Shown here one piece after another: positions 8,211 through 15,604 of a DNA stretch of 64,000 bases. The stretch's first letter is position 1; every line of letters starts with the position of its first letter. Under the pieces are notes generated by a model. The model saw only the letters and a list, made by a program, of their open reading frames with translations, was not told the DNA's origin and did not search any database. Origin of the DNA: Salinarimonas sp046292825 (GTDB lineage Bacteria > Pseudomonadota > Alphaproteobacteria > Rhizobiales > Beijerinckiaceae); the NCBI RefSeq assembly GCF_046292825.1, contig NZ_JBKBQG010000018.1:1-64000 (forward strand), read 5' to 3'. The translations under genes and the position numbers were made by a program.

Positions 8211-8968
8211 GAAGGCTCCTGGCGCGTTTCTCGGCGCGTTTCTCTTCGCGCGTCCTCTCTCGGCTCCTCGCGGTCGGGACCGGCGAGGATGCGCTCGACA
8301 TGGCCGAGATGCGCCGCCATGGCCGCGCGCGCGGCCGGGCCGTCCCCGGCGCGGATGGCGGCGGCGATGGCGGCGTGCTCGGCGAGCGTGCTCGCATGCT
8401 CGTTCGGGATCAGCCCGGAGAGCCGGCCCATCCGCTCGAACATCGGCGAGAACATCGCGCTCCACAGATCCTCGACGATGCCGCAGACGACCGCATTACC
8501 GGCGCAGGCGGCGATCGCCGCATGGAAGGCGCGGTCCGCCTCGCGATGGGCGGCCGTGTCGGCCGCCGCCGCCATGGCCGCGACGGTCCCCTCGATCCGA
8601 GCGATCTCCTCCGCTCCGGCGTGCGCCGCCGCGGCCTCGGCGATCGCCGGCTCGATCAGCGCCCGCGCGGCGACGAGCTCGACCGGTCCCGGCATGCCGT
8701 CGGACGGCAGGCGCAGGCGCGGCCGCTCGCGCGAGGCCATTTCCGTCACGAAGGTCCCCGACCCCGTGCGCACCTCGACGAGCCCCGCGATCTCGAGCGC
8801 GATCATCGCCTCGCGCACGGTCGGGCGGCTGACGCCGAGCTTGGCGGCGAGGTCGCGCTCGGGCGGCAGGCGATCGCCGGGCCGGAACTCGCCGCGCGCG
8901 ATGATCGCTGCGATCTGCTCGGCGACCTGCTCGTAGAGACGGCTCTGGGCGATGGCCTGGAAAGGCAT
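8207..8968 (-). CDS. GntR/FadR-family regulator of the uronate operon
   Basis: This 253-residue protein has an N-terminal winged helix-turn-helix (residues ~10-75, GDRLPPERDLAAKLGVSRPTVREAMIALEIAGLVEVRTGSGTFV region) and a helical FCD effector domain (residues ~95-235). The ATG at 8968 matches the family N-terminus; an in-frame upstream ATG at 9031 would add 21 atypical residues. It is the first gene of the minus-strand operon and divergent from uxuA. It is therefore a probable UxuR/ExuR-like repressor released by a pathway intermediate. A candidate operator lies at 9041-9051. Confidence 0.88.
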   Translation of the reverse strand: MPFQAIAQSRLYEQVAEQIAAIIARGEFRPGDRLPPERDLAAKLGVSRPTVREAMIALEIAGLVEVRTGSGTFVTEMASRERPRLRLPSDGMPGPVELVAARALIEPAIAEAAAAHAGAEEIARIEGTVAAMAAAADTAAHREADRAFHAAIAACAGNAVVCGIVEDLWSAMFSPMFERMGRLSGLIPNEHASTLAEHAAIAAAIRAGDGPAARAAMAAHLGHVERILAGPDREEPREDARRETRRETRQEPS

Positions 8969-9012
8969 GCCGGTTCGGTCCTCGGCTCGTTCCGCACCGA
9001 TGAGCCTAGCGC

Positions 9013-9060
9013 TTGCCGCACAGGCCATCAAGGGGTAATGTGGTCAGGCCAATTTTGGGA
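9013..9060 (+). promoter_or_regulatory. Candidate uxuA promoter and GntR-type operator
   Basis: The 100-bp gap between the divergent regulator and uxuA genes holds an imperfect palindrome TGGTCAGGCCA at 9041-9051. Its TGG/CCA half-sites are of the kind recognised by FCD-type GntR proteins. A weak promoter-like pair (TTGCCG at 9013, TAATGT at 9037, 18-bp spacer) overlaps it. A ribosome binding site GGGAGGAAG lies just before the uxuA ATG. The binding claim is inference. Confidence 0.4.
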
Positions 9061-9068
9061 GGAAGACG

Positions 9069-10283
9069 ATGCTGGAGGCTTGGCGCTGGTTCGGGCCCGA
9101 CGACCCGGTCACGCTCGACCACGTCCGCCAGGCCGGCGCGCGCCACGTCGTCACCGCCTTGCACGGGCGTGCGCCCGGGGACGCGTGGACGCGCGCGGAG
9201 GTCGAGGCGCGGCGCGATCTCGTCGAGACGACGCCGCCCGGCCGCACGCCGCTCGCCTGGAGCGTCGTCGAGAGCATTCCCGTCGCCGACGCGATCAAGC
9301 GCGAGGGCGTGGCGACGCCCGCCGCGCGCGCGGCGCTCGAGGCCTGGATCGCGAGCCTCGAGGCGGTCGCGGCGGCGGGCATCCCGGTCGTGTGCTACAA
9401 TTTCATGCCGGTGATGGACTGGACGCGCACCGATCTCGACTGGCCGCTGCCGACCGGCGCCACCGCCCTGCGCTTCGACGCGACCCGCTTCGCCGCCTTC
9501 GACGTCGCGATCCTCGCGCGCGAGGGCGCCGCCGCCGACTATCCGCCGGAGCTCGTCGCACGCGCCCGCGCGCTCGCGGAGCGCATGAGCACGCAGGAGC
9601 GCGAGGCGCTCGTGCGCACCATCGCGGCGGGGCTGCCGGGCGCGACGACGGACGCGCTCTCGCTGGACGCCTTCCGCGCGCGGCTCGACGCCTATCGCGG
9701 CATCGACGCGGCGCGGCTGCGGGCGAACCTCGTCGCCTTTCTCGAGAGGGTGGTGCCTGTGGCCGACGCGCTCGGCGTGCGGCTCGCGCTCCATCCCGAC
9801 GATCCGCCGCGCCCGCTGCTCGGCCTGCCGCGCGTCGCCTCGACGGCCGCCGATTACGAGGCCCTGTTCGCGGCGGTCCCGAGCCTCGCCAACGGCATCT
9901 GCCTGTGCACCGGCAGCCTCGGCGTGAGTGCGCAGAACGACCTCGTCGCCATGGCCCGGCGCTTCGCCCCGCGCATCCACTTCGCCCATCTGCGCGCGAC
10001 GACCCGGGAGGCGGACGGCAGCTTCTTCGAGGCGGACCATCTCGACGGCGACGTCGACATGATCGGAATCCTCGACGCGCTCCTCGCCGAGGACGCGCGG
10101 CGGGAGCCGCGGGCGCGCATCCCCTTCCGGCCCGACCACGGCCACCGGATGCTCGGCGATCTCGAAGCGGGCGCGCGCGTCAATCCGGGCTACACGGCGG
10201 CCGGCCGCATGAAGGGCCTCGCCGAATTGCGCGGCGCGATCCGGGCGCTGCGGACTGTGCGCGGGGGCGATCACCGCGGCTGA
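9069..10283 (+). CDS. uxuA: Mannonate dehydratase, paralogue 1
   Basis: This 404-residue enzyme of the UxuA TIM-barrel family dehydrates D-mannonate to 2-keto-3-deoxy-D-gluconate. Diagnostic segments are RWFGPDDPV at the N-terminus, CYNFMPVMDWTRTDL near residue 113, LHPDDPPRPLLGLPR near 240 and RPDHGHRML near 355, supplying Cys/His metal ligands. A strong GGGAGGAAG ribosome binding site supports the ATG at 9069. It is divergent from its presumed regulator. Its last 13 bases overlap the 3' end of the convergent second GntR gene. A second paralogue starts at 14267. Confidence 0.95.
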   Translation: MLEAWRWFGPDDPVTLDHVRQAGARHVVTALHGRAPGDAWTRAEVEARRDLVETTPPGRTPLAWSVVESIPVADAIKREGVATPAARAALEAWIASLEAVAAAGIPVVCYNFMPVMDWTRTDLDWPLPTGATALRFDATRFAAFDVAILAREGAAADYPPELVARARALAERMSTQEREALVRTIAAGLPGATTDALSLDAFRARLDAYRGIDAARLRANLVAFLERVVPVADALGVRLALHPDDPPRPLLGLPRVASTAADYEALFAAVPSLANGICLCTGSLGVSAQNDLVAMARRFAPRIHFAHLRATTREADGSFFEADHLDGDVDMIGILDALLAEDARREPRARIPFRPDHGHRMLGDLEAGARVNPGYTAAGRMKGLAELRGAIRALRTVRGGDHRG

Positions 10284-11002
10284 CCGTCGGGGGCGGCGAA
10301 CAGCTCGGGCCGCTCCGCCGCGAGCTTCGGCAGGGACACCAGGATCTCCGAGAGATGCGCCCGCGTCGCGGCCTCCGCGGCGGCGGGCGAGCCGGTTTCG
10401 ATCGCGGCCAGGATGGCCTCGTGCTGGTCGATGAGAACGCCGACGGGAGTGGCGTCGGCGAGCGAGAGGAAGCGCACGCGGTCCATCTGCGCCTTCAGGC
10501 TCTCGAGCACGCGCCAGGCATGGGTGCAATCGGCGGCGAGCGCGAGGGCGTAGTGGAAGGCCTCGTCGAGCCGCAGGAAATGCGCCGGGTCCTTCTGCGC
10601 GCGCGCCTCCCGCTGGCGCTCGAGCGTCTCGCGCGCGGCGGCGAGCCCCTCGGGCGTCGCGCGCTCCGCCGCCTTGCGGGCGATCGCGACCTCGACGGCC
10701 TCGCGCAGGAAGCGCGCGTTCTCGACCTCGCGCACGGAGATCAGGACGACGAAGGTGCCCCGCTGCGGCCTGATCTCGACGAGCCCCGCCTCCGCGAGCT
10801 TGATGAAGGCCTCGCGCACCGGCTGGCGGGAGACGCCGAGATCGCGGGCGATCTCGGCCTCGGACAGGACGTCGCCCGGCCGCAGATCGAGCTGGACGAT
10901 GCCGGCTTTCAGGAGCTCGAACACGCGCTGCCCCATGGTCCGCTGGCGGGGGCGCGGCCCCTCCTCCCAGCTCTCCTCGGCGATCCGGATCCGGCCGCTC
11001 AT
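10271..11002 (-). CDS. GntR/FCD-family regulator of the second TRAP/uxuA operon
   Basis: This 243-residue protein has a winged helix-turn-helix at residues ~20-85 (LSEAEIARDLGVSRQPVREAFIKLAEAGLVEIRPQRGTF) and an FCD ligand-binding domain at ~95-225 containing the expected helical His and Asp residues (FHYALA, IDQHEAI). The gene is divergent from the second TRAP/uxuA operon and converges on uxuA paralogue 1, overlapping it by 13 bases. It is most likely the local repressor of the 11080-15484 operon. A direct repeat in the shared intergenic region is a candidate binding site. Confidence 0.88.
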   Translation of the reverse strand: MSGRIRIAEESWEEGPRPRQRTMGQRVFELLKAGIVQLDLRPGDVLSEAEIARDLGVSRQPVREAFIKLAEAGLVEIRPQRGTFVVLISVREVENARFLREAVEVAIARKAAERATPEGLAAARETLERQREARAQKDPAHFLRLDEAFHYALALAADCTHAWRVLESLKAQMDRVRFLSLADATPVGVLIDQHEAILAAIETGSPAAAEAATRAHLSEILVSLPKLAAERPELFAAPDGQPR

Positions 11003-11079
11003 ATTGACACCTCGTCGTCTACCATACTAGTCTACCGGGGTTGAACGCTGCCGTCCAGGTGCAGCGATGGGAGGAAGAC
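11003..11079 (+). promoter_or_regulatory. Divergent control region with perfect -35 and repeated GTCTACC
   Basis: A perfect TTGACA (-35 consensus) lies at 11004-11009, pointing toward the TRAP operon; no good -10 is seen at the standard distance. GTCTACC occurs twice, at 11017-11023 and 11030-11036. The two copies are 13 bp apart and straddle the expected -10 position, a plausible operator for the divergent GntR regulator. A strong ribosome binding site GGGAGGAAG precedes the ATG at 11080. Confidence 0.45.
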
Positions 11080-12057
11080 ATGAGGCACGAAAAGGCGGCT
11101 GCCGCGCTCGCGGCAATCCTCCTCGCGGTCGCCGCTCCGGCTGCCGCCGCGGATTATACGCTCAACGTAAACACCGCGCTCTCCGTGAACGACCCGCTCT
11201 TCCGCGGCCTCGAATCGTTCCGCGACGGCGTCGCCGAGGCGACCGGCGGGCGCCTCGAGGTGCGGCTGTTCCCCAATTCGCAGCTCGGCCCGGACGAAGA
11301 CGTGCTCGAGCAGGCCCGCGCCGGCGCGCCCGTGGCGGTCGTCGTCGACGGCGGGCGGCTCGCGGTCTTCCAGAACGAGTTCGGCGTGCTCGGCGCGCCC
11401 TATCTCGCCTCGGGCTACGACGGCATGCGCCGCGTCGTCACCTCGGATCTGTTCGAGGAATGGGTCGAGGCGCTGCGCGCGGCCTCGGGGCACCAGGTGC
11501 TCAGCTTCAATTGGTGGCAGGGCGAGCGCCATCTCCTGACGAAGCACCCGGTCGACGGCCCCGCCGATCTCTCGGGCGTGCGCCTGCGCACGCCGGGCGC
11601 GCCGGTCTGGGTCGAGACGATCTCGGCGATGGGCGCGACGCCCACCCCGATGCCCTGGGGCGAGGTCTATTCCGCGCTCCAGCAGAACGTGATCGACGCG
11701 GCCGAGGCGCAGCTCCCGGCGGTCGTCGGCGCGCGCCTCGACGAGGTCGTCACCCACATCACGAAGACGGGGCACATCAACCTGATCACCGGCCTCGTCA
11801 CCTCGGCCGCCTGGTTCGACGGCCTGCCCGAGGACGTGCAGCAGGCTTTGCGCGAGCAGGCGCTGGCCGCCGGCGACGTCGCCTCCTACGGCACCCGCGA
11901 CGCGCTCGCGCAGATCGAGGCGGATCTGACGGCGCGCGGCGTGACGATCCGCGAGATCGACGTCACCCCCTTCCGCGAGGCGACCGCAGGCGTCTACGAC
12001 AAGCTCGGCTACGGCGAATTGCGCGACACGCTCCAGGCGATCGCCGAAGCGGAGTGA
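11080..12057 (+). CDS. dctP: TRAP substrate-binding protein, second sugar-acid system
   Basis: This 325-residue DctP-family protein has a signal peptide of about 24 residues ending AAAA-D and the motif ATPTPMPWGEVYSALQQNVIDAAEA. The ATG at 11080 is preferred over upstream TTG codons because GGGAGGAAG lies directly before it. It is followed by its own DctQ and DctM and by a second uxuA. The ligand is probably D-mannonate or a related aldonate/uronate (inference from the co-transcribed dehydratase). Confidence 0.92.
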   Translation: MRHEKAAAALAAILLAVAAPAAAADYTLNVNTALSVNDPLFRGLESFRDGVAEATGGRLEVRLFPNSQLGPDEDVLEQARAGAPVAVVVDGGRLAVFQNEFGVLGAPYLASGYDGMRRVVTSDLFEEWVEALRAASGHQVLSFNWWQGERHLLTKHPVDGPADLSGVRLRTPGAPVWVETISAMGATPTPMPWGEVYSALQQNVIDAAEAQLPAVVGARLDEVVTHITKTGHINLITGLVTSAAWFDGLPEDVQQALREQALAAGDVASYGTRDALAQIEADLTARGVTIREIDVTPFREATAGVYDKLGYGELRDTLQAIAEAE

Positions 12058-12142
12058 GGACGGGCTTCCGCCCCCAAAGGCTGAGGGCTGGCGAGGGACG
12101 CTCCCTCTCCTTCCCGCAGAGTTCGTAGATCATCCCCGGGGT

Positions 12143-12325
12143 TGTCATCCCGGACGCCGAAGGCGATCCGGGACCCAGACCCACGACGTGTCAGTCGCAG
12201 CCTGTAGGCTGCGTATCTCCGGAACGGTCGGCTCTTCCCGGTTGCGGAGCGAGCGCGGCATGCGCGCTCGAACGATCGTCGAGGATATGGGTCCCGGGTC
12301 CGCTTCGCGGCCCGGGATGACAGCC
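12143..12325. repeat. Family-B palindromic repeat, full copy
   Basis: This is an element of about 183 bp bounded by TGTCATCCCGG and CCGGGATGACA. Inside are two further palindromes, CAGCCTGTAGGCTG and GAGCGCGGCATGCGCGCTC. It lies in the 371-bp gap between dctP and dctQ of one operon. Related copies lie at 15495-15577 (half), 40562-40739 and 59213-59397. The copy here is inverted relative to the last two. The flanks (CTCTCCTTCCC on the left, GAAGGAGAG on the right) also mirror each other, so the full unit may be nearer 260 bp. Confidence 0.85.
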
Positions 12326-12428
12326 TTGGGATGATTTACGGACTGCCGAGCGAAGGAGAGCGACGGCGCCTCCTCCATCGGACGACACCGCGGATGCGAC
12401 GCCGCACCTACCCCGGGAGTAACACGCC

Positions 12429-12944
12429 ATGGCGCGCAGTCTCGCGCGGTTCGAGACCATCGTCGGATCGCTGCTTCTCGCGATCATCGTCGTGCTCGTC
12501 TTCGTGGCGGCGGTGATGCGCTTCTTTGAGAGGCCGCTGATCTGGTCGGTGGACCTCGCGCAGCTCCTGTTCATCTGGCTCTGCTTCGTCGGGGCCTCGC
12601 GCGCGATGCGCGAGCGGGCGCATCTGGGCGTCGACCTCCTGGTGCGGCGGCTGTCGCCGCGCGTGCGGCTCGCGATCGAGTTCCTGCTCGCGGCTCTCTT
12701 CATCGCCTTCATGGCGGTGATCGCCGTCGAGGGCACGAAGCTGACGCTGCTCAACCGGCAGCGCCTGTTCGGCGACAGCGGCCTCTCCTACGCCTACGTC
12801 ACCATCGCCGTCCCCGTCGGCTGCCTGTTCCTGACGCTCTCCATCCTCGCCAACGCGATCGAGGCCTGGCGCGAGCGGGCGCGCGGGACGCTCCTCGTCT
12901 TCGCGCGCCTCGACGCCGAGCCGGCGCCGCGACAGGAGCCCTGA
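12429..12944 (+). CDS. dctQ: TRAP transporter small permease, second sugar-acid system
   Basis: This 171-residue four-helix membrane protein has the DctQ family segments VDLAQLLFIWLCFVGAS and MRERAHLGVDLL. It partners the DctM encoded three bases downstream. It is separated from its binding-protein gene by 371 bp containing a palindromic repeat element, so relative expression may be tuned by RNA structure or processing there. Confidence 0.9.
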   Translation: MARSLARFETIVGSLLLAIIVVLVFVAAVMRFFERPLIWSVDLAQLLFIWLCFVGASRAMRERAHLGVDLLVRRLSPRVRLAIEFLLAALFIAFMAVIAVEGTKLTLLNRQRLFGDSGLSYAYVTIAVPVGCLFLTLSILANAIEAWRERARGTLLVFARLDAEPAPRQEP

Positions 12945-12947
12945 GCC

Positions 12948-14228
12948 ATGCTCGCGATCGGCACCGTCTTCCTCGTCCTCCTCCTGCTCGGCGCGCCGGT
13001 CGCCTTCGCGATCGGCCTCTCGGGCTTCACCTTCTTCCTCACCTCGGACGTGATGCCGCTCTCGATCGGCGTCCAGCGCATCGCCGCCGTCTCGCAGAGC
13101 TTCCCGCTGCTCGCCGTGCCCTTCTTCGTGCTCGCCGGGCATCTGATGAACGAGAGCGGCATCACCGAGCGGCTCTTCAAGTTCTCGCACGTCGCCGTCG
13201 CCTGGATCGCGGGCGGCCTCGCCCAGGTGTCGATCATCCTCTCGACGCTGATGGGCGGCGTCTCCGGCTCCGCGGTGGCGGATGCGGCGATGCAGGCGCG
13301 CGTGCTCGGGCCCCGCATGATCGACCAGGGCTATTCGAAGGGCTACGCGGCGGCGGTGATCGCGCTCTCCTCGCTCATCACCGCGACGATCCCGCCGAGC
13401 ATCGGGCTCATCCTCTACGGCTATGTGGGCCAGGTCTCGATCGGCCGGCTCTTCCTCGCCGGCATCGTGCCGGGCATCCTGATGATGCTCTTCCTGATGG
13501 TCGCCGCCTATCTCGTCGCGCGGCGGCGCGGCTACGTCGTCGCCCAGAGCACGCGGCCGACGGCGCGCGCGCTCGCGGCCGCGACCTGGGACGCGAAATG
13601 GGCGCTCCTCTTTCCCGTGCTCCTCGTGATCTCGATCCGCGGCGGCGTGTTCACGCCCTCGGAAGTCGGCGCCTTCGCCGTCGTCTACGCGCTCCTCGTC
13701 GGCGCGCTGGCCCATCGCGCGCTGAGCCCGCAGGCGATCGCGCGGGCCTTCGGGCGGGCGGTGTCCGATATCGGGCTCGTGATGCTCATCATCCTGATGT
13801 CGGGCATGATCGGCTTCGCGATCGTCTTCCTGCAGGTCCCCCAGCAGGTGACGGGCATCCTGCTGGAGGGGATCTCGAACCCCTACCTCGTCGTCGCGAC
13901 GATCCTCGTCGCTTTGTTCGTGGCGGGCCTCCTGTTCGAGAGCACCATCATCGTCCTCCTGATCACGCCGATCGTCGTGCCGATCGTCCAGCGCGTCGGC
14001 TTCGACCCGGTGCATTTCGGCATCCTGATGATGACGATCGTGACGCTCGGCTCGATGACGCCGCCGGTGGGCGTCGCGATGTACACCGTCTGCAGCCTGC
14101 TCGGCTGCAAGGTCGAGGAATACGTGCGCGAATCGATCCCCTTCGTCGCGGCGATCCTGGTGCTCGTCGCCGTGCTCCTCGCCTTCCCCGACCTCGTCCT
14201 GTTCCTGCCGCGCCTCGCCTTCGGTTGA
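12948..14228 (+). CDS. dctM: TRAP transporter large permease, second sugar-acid system
   Basis: This 426-residue membrane protein has about twelve predicted helices and DctM signatures GGVSGSAVADAAMQ, TIPPSIGLILYGY and LGSMTPPVGVAMYT. The same length as the other uronate-cluster DctM suggests the two systems are close relatives. It forms the transport channel with the DctQ and DctP encoded upstream and is followed 38 bases later by uxuA paralogue 2. Confidence 0.93.
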   Translation: MLAIGTVFLVLLLLGAPVAFAIGLSGFTFFLTSDVMPLSIGVQRIAAVSQSFPLLAVPFFVLAGHLMNESGITERLFKFSHVAVAWIAGGLAQVSIILSTLMGGVSGSAVADAAMQARVLGPRMIDQGYSKGYAAAVIALSSLITATIPPSIGLILYGYVGQVSIGRLFLAGIVPGILMMLFLMVAAYLVARRRGYVVAQSTRPTARALAAATWDAKWALLFPVLLVISIRGGVFTPSEVGAFAVVYALLVGALAHRALSPQAIARAFGRAVSDIGLVMLIILMSGMIGFAIVFLQVPQQVTGILLEGISNPYLVVATILVALFVAGLLFESTIIVLLITPIVVPIVQRVGFDPVHFGILMMTIVTLGSMTPPVGVAMYTVCSLLGCKVEEYVRESIPFVAAILVLVAVLLAFPDLVLFLPRLAFG

Positions 14229-14266
14229 GCCCGAACGCGCCGCGCGACCACAGCGGAGCCCCCGAC

Positions 14267-15484
14267 ATGAGACAAACCTGGCGCTGGTTCGGTCCTCGCG
14301 ACGTCGCCACGATCGACGACATGCTCCAATCGGGCGTGGAGGGCGTCGTCAGCGCGCTCCATCACGTGCCGCCCGGCGCGGTCTGGACGCCCGAGGCGAT
14401 CGCCGAGCGTCAGGGGGCGATCGGACGCCGCCGCGACGGCTCGCCCTCGGGTCTCGCCTGGGAGGTGGTCGAGAGCCTGCCGGTGTCGGAGGACGTCAAG
14501 CTCCAGAGCGGCGATTGGCGCGCCCATGTCGCGGCCTGGTCGCAGAGCCTCGAGCACCTCGCCGAGGCCGGCTTGAGGGTCGTCTGCTACAATTTCATGC
14601 CGGTCCTCGATTGGACGCGCACCGAGCTCCACCATCGTCTGCCGCATGGCGGCACCTGCCTGCGCTTCGACTGGACCGACTTCGCGATGTTCGACCTCCA
14701 CGTCCTGGAGCGCCGGGGCGCGGCGCAGGACTATCCGGACGCCGTCCGCGAAGCGGCCCTCGCGCGCCACGCCGCCACGACGGACGAGGAGCGCCGCGCG
14801 ATCGCGGATGCCGTCACCGCCGGCCTGCCGGGCGACGCGGAGACGGTCACTCTGGAGACCGTCCGTGCGCAGCTCGAGCGCTACGCGGCGGTGACGCCCG
14901 AGCGGCTGCGCGCCAATCTCGTCGCGTTCCTCGAAATGGTCGTGCCGGTCGCCGAGCGGCTCGGCATGCGGCTGTGCTGCCATCCCGACGACCCGCCGTT
15001 CCCCCTCCTCGGCCTGCCGCGGGTGCTCTCGACGGAGGCGGATTTCCGCAGCGTGCTCGAGGCGGTCGACAGCCCGGCGAACGGCATGACGCTCTGCTCG
15101 GGCTCGCTCGGCGCGCGGCCGGACAACGACGTGCCCGGCATCATGCGCCGGCTCGGCGCGCGCGTGCACTTCCTCCACCTGCGCAACGTGCGGCGCGAGA
15201 CGGGAGACGTCCGCGGCTCCTTCTTCGAGAGCGATCATCTCGACGGCGACGTCGACATGATCGCCCTCGTCGCCGCGATCCTCGCCGAGGAGGCGGCGCG
15301 GCGAGCGGCGGGGCGCGCGGACGCGCAGATCCCGATGCGGCCCGATCACGGCCAGGACATCCTCACCGACATCGGACGCGGCGCGCAGCCCGGCTACCCC
15401 GTCGTCGGGCGCATGCGCGGTCTCGCCGAGCTGCGCGGGGTGATGCGCGCGCTGGAACGCGCGGGCGGGCTCGCGCACGCGTAG
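14267..15484 (+). CDS. uxuA: Mannonate dehydratase, paralogue 2
   Basis: This 405-residue UxuA-family protein begins MRQTWRWFGPRDV, with CYNFMPVLDWTRTEL, CHPDDPPFPLLGLPR and RPDHGQDIL as metal and substrate-binding segments. By eye it is roughly half identical to paralogue 1 at 9069, so this is an old duplication or an independent acquisition rather than a recent copy. It is the last gene of the second TRAP operon. It converts mannonate to 2-keto-3-deoxygluconate; having its own transporter suggests a dedicated supply of external mannonate or a stereoisomer. Confidence 0.92.
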   Translation: MRQTWRWFGPRDVATIDDMLQSGVEGVVSALHHVPPGAVWTPEAIAERQGAIGRRRDGSPSGLAWEVVESLPVSEDVKLQSGDWRAHVAAWSQSLEHLAEAGLRVVCYNFMPVLDWTRTELHHRLPHGGTCLRFDWTDFAMFDLHVLERRGAAQDYPDAVREAALARHAATTDEERRAIADAVTAGLPGDAETVTLETVRAQLERYAAVTPERLRANLVAFLEMVVPVAERLGMRLCCHPDDPPFPLLGLPRVLSTEADFRSVLEAVDSPANGMTLCSGSLGARPDNDVPGIMRRLGARVHFLHLRNVRRETGDVRGSFFESDHLDGDVDMIALVAAILAEEAARRAAGRADAQIPMRPDHGQDILTDIGRGAQPGYPVVGRMRGLAELRGVMRALERAGGLAHA

Positions 15485-15494
15485 AGCGATCGGA

Positions 15495-15577
15495 GGCTGT
15501 CATCCCGGGCCGCGAAGCGGACCCGGGACCCATATCCTCGACGACGAGTCCGAGCGCGCATGCCGCGCTCGCGCCCC
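15495..15577. repeat. Family-B palindromic repeat, half copy
   Basis: About 83 bp are nearly identical to the reverse complement of the right half of the 12143-12325 element. It includes GGCTGTCATCCCGGG, the CGCGAAGCG loop and the GAGCGCGCATGCCGCGCTC palindrome. The second half (the CAGCCTACAGGCTG part) is absent. It lies in the convergent gap between uxuA paralogue 2 and the amidohydrolase gene. Confidence 0.8.
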
Positions 15578-15604
15578 GACCCTCCTTCGATTACATCGCC
15601 CCCG

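Noticed and set aside
12143..12325. Palindromic repeats as possible insertion-sequence ends or CRISPR units
   Set aside because: There is no transposase, no target duplication that can be seen, and no regular spacer pattern; copies are dispersed and lack unique spacers.
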